From the NCBI RefSeq assembly GCF_964340395.1, contig NC_135569.1, positions 4,230,540 through 4,294,539 of the forward strand: a DNA stretch of 64,000 nucleotides, given 5' to 3'. Origin of the DNA: Glandiceps talaboti (taxonomy: Eukaryota; Hemichordata; Enteropneusta; Spengelidae). The notes under the pieces are model-generated. The model made no database searches, was not told the DNA's origin, and was given only the letters and a program-made list of their open reading frames with translations. Of the stretch, positions 62,417 to 64,000 are shown in pieces. Within the stretch, counting starts at the first letter, position 1. Each line of letters begins with the position of its first letter. The translations under genes were made by a program, and so were the position numbers.

Positions 62417-62422
62417 AATAAA
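62417..62422 (+). terminator. Candidate polyadenylation signal AATAAA
   Basis: The canonical hexamer 220 bases past the stop codon of the eight-TM gene; the only feature supporting this as the transcript end is position and sequence. Confidence 0.4.
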
Positions 62423-63094
62423 AACCCTACACTTTCGCTGTTACTTTGTTGCAAGAAAACTCCAACCTATTCTTGGACAAAATCAAGAAAAAAAATCAGG
62501 GGTCACCATGCAATTTTTTTAAAATAGACTCGGGTCAAAATGATTTCTAGAATCCAATATGGCCGCCAAATTCTGTGATAAGTCAGTGGGAAATAAAAGA
62601 TTGTCGGCATCCTTGAAAACAAGAATGAAACCCCAAATTTCATTTATTATTTCAAAAACTTTCAAAGTTTGGGGAGACTTGAAGAAGTTTGATTTTTAAT
62701 GAAATTGGTCCTGAGACACATACTACCTTACGTCCTCCATAAATTGTAAACTTCAACATCATGTGAATATATGTTGAAGTGGTGAACTATTAGGCATAAA
62801 ACATGCCACACTTTCTGGACACATTTAACTGATTAGAGTGTCTTATAACATTTTTAACCCTTTCATTCCTAGAGACGACATTGCAATAAATAGAAACTTG
62901 ATTGTAAGAACATTTTCTAAAATTTAAGAATATTACTTCATTGGGAAGTAATATTTCTTGAATTCTGATCTAAAATAAAGTTGATCTTTTTCCAAAAATT
63001 ACAGAGAATCAAGAATTTTTGTTCAAAAATTTTGGCGGGAAAGTTTCTAGTCCTGAAAGGGTTAAATGCTGATTTACTCTAAATGCTGTTAATT

Positions 63095-63300
63095 AGATGA
63101 CGAACAAATGATTTTGCAATGAATTACTGATTTTACGATGAATTATTGATTTTGCGATGAATTACTGATTTTATGATGAATTACTAATTTTATGATGAAT
63201 TACTGATTTTATGATGAATTACTGATTTACGATGAATTACTGATTTTATGATGAATTACTGATTTTACGATGAATTACTGATTTTATGATGAATGATACA
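63095..63300. repeat. GATGAATTACTGATTTT minisatellite
   Basis: About eleven units of 17-20 bp of the form ATGATGAATTACTGATTTT, with T/C and length variants between copies. Confidence 0.9.
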
Positions 63301-64000
63301 GACTGCTTTTACTGTTTGTCTTTTCCAATGATGGAAGATTGTGTAAGGCAAAAAAAAAAATCAATGTAAGGCAAAAAAAACAAAATCGTTTCTGGTCAGG
63401 ACATTTTGTCTAAAGTGGTGTGACGATACAATTTTTTTATTTTTTTATTCTCAACCGTCACTCAGTCTACTATGTATGGCAGGTACTGTTCTTTTTATTT
63501 AGTACTTTACAGCAAGTGTGTATGTGGGGGCAGATGTCATTTGCTTGTTCATGATTGGCTCTACAGTTGTCTTCACTGAAGTAGGGAGGGTTATTTTTTA
63601 GTTTTTCCCCTCGGATCTGCAGACTGCATGGGCTGGACAAAAAAAAGACCAACGCAAGGGTATTTAAGTGATGTACGCTGACCAGAAACAATTTTTTTTT
63701 TAGCCTAATACTAAATGCTGAATAAGTTTCAATGAGTTGATTCCAAGCAAAGATACATGTAGGCTTTAGTTCTGAAAATTACAATTAATTTCGATCAATA
63801 CATTAACCAGCACAGCCATACATGTCTTGGTGATGTAGTTTTTTTGTTTGTTTACAAATATGAAGAGTCACGTTATGATCACTATGGTAACTGTAATCCA
63901 GTCCATGGTTAGACCGCCATGTTAAATGTAGTTTATGCACATAATATCATGGTTCATTTGCTTGGAAATATCGTTCATAGACCATGTAAACTGTTGATAA

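Larger units (their letters stand above)
62198..64000. other. 3' flank of the eight-TM gene, no further gene recognised
   Basis: Contains a probable polyadenylation signal, a short CTCACTGGCCTCCTACTACCG repeat (about 62287-62345) and an AT-rich GATGAATTACT repeat (63095-63300). The remainder shows no coding signal I can support. Confidence 0.55.

Noticed and set aside
63095-63300. CRISPR-like regular repeat
   Set aside because: Units of 17-20 bp are contiguous with no unique spacers, and the genome is eukaryotic.

Overview
The window is nuclear DNA of an invertebrate animal. Genes are split by phase-consistent GT-AG introns of a few hundred bases to about 3 kb, the DNA is AT-rich, and microsatellites, small inverted-repeat elements, SINE-like repeats and retroelement relics are abundant. 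The gene set (mitochondrial-clan P450, CD73-type 5'-nucleotidase, somatomedin-B/7TM receptors, MIC10) fits a marine deuterostome or lophotrochozoan; the sequence alone does not tell me which phylum.

Layout. 1-8479: no recognisable gene apart from one possible terminal exon (2611-2760), plus repeats. 8480-15134 (minus): complete nine-exon mitochondrial cytochrome P450, 519 codons, with two copies of one inverted-repeat element in its introns. 15135-20077: repeats, including a large TGTA microsatellite block and a SINE with a duplicated tRNA-like part. 20078-28335 (minus): complete ten-exon 5'-nucleotidase, 565 codons, including a 28-nt microexon and ending without an evident GPI-anchor tail. 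28336-31947: a 357-bp near-perfect palindromic element and an octamer-containing repeat array. 31948-36326 (minus) and 41128-44817 (plus): two paralogous receptors in divergent orientation, each with two coding exons encoding a signal peptide, an eight-cysteine somatomedin-B-like domain, a long ectodomain and a secretin-like 7TM bundle. 44818-48857: SINE, LINE 3' end and small elements. 48858-50422 (minus): MIC10 (MICOS subunit). It is head-to-head with the plus-strand gene at 50933-62197, a nine-exon, 345-codon protein with about eight membrane segments that I cannot name. The 510-bp interval between them holds NRF-1-like and ETS-like motifs. An intron of the eight-TM gene carries a decayed antisense DIRS-like retroelement (about 56060-58541).

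Most unusual observation: the 3' end of exon 8 of the eight-TM gene plus its splice donor has been copied tandemly about nine times (60809-61680, units of 93-99 bp), leaving a ladder of competing donor sites directly behind the real one, with the first copies still open in frame.

The genes do not form an operon or one pathway. MIC10 and the eight-TM gene may share a promoter, the receptors are a local duplication, and the P450 and nucleotidase are independent enzymes. All gene models were assembled by eye from splice sites and reading phase; none is confirmed by transcript data.
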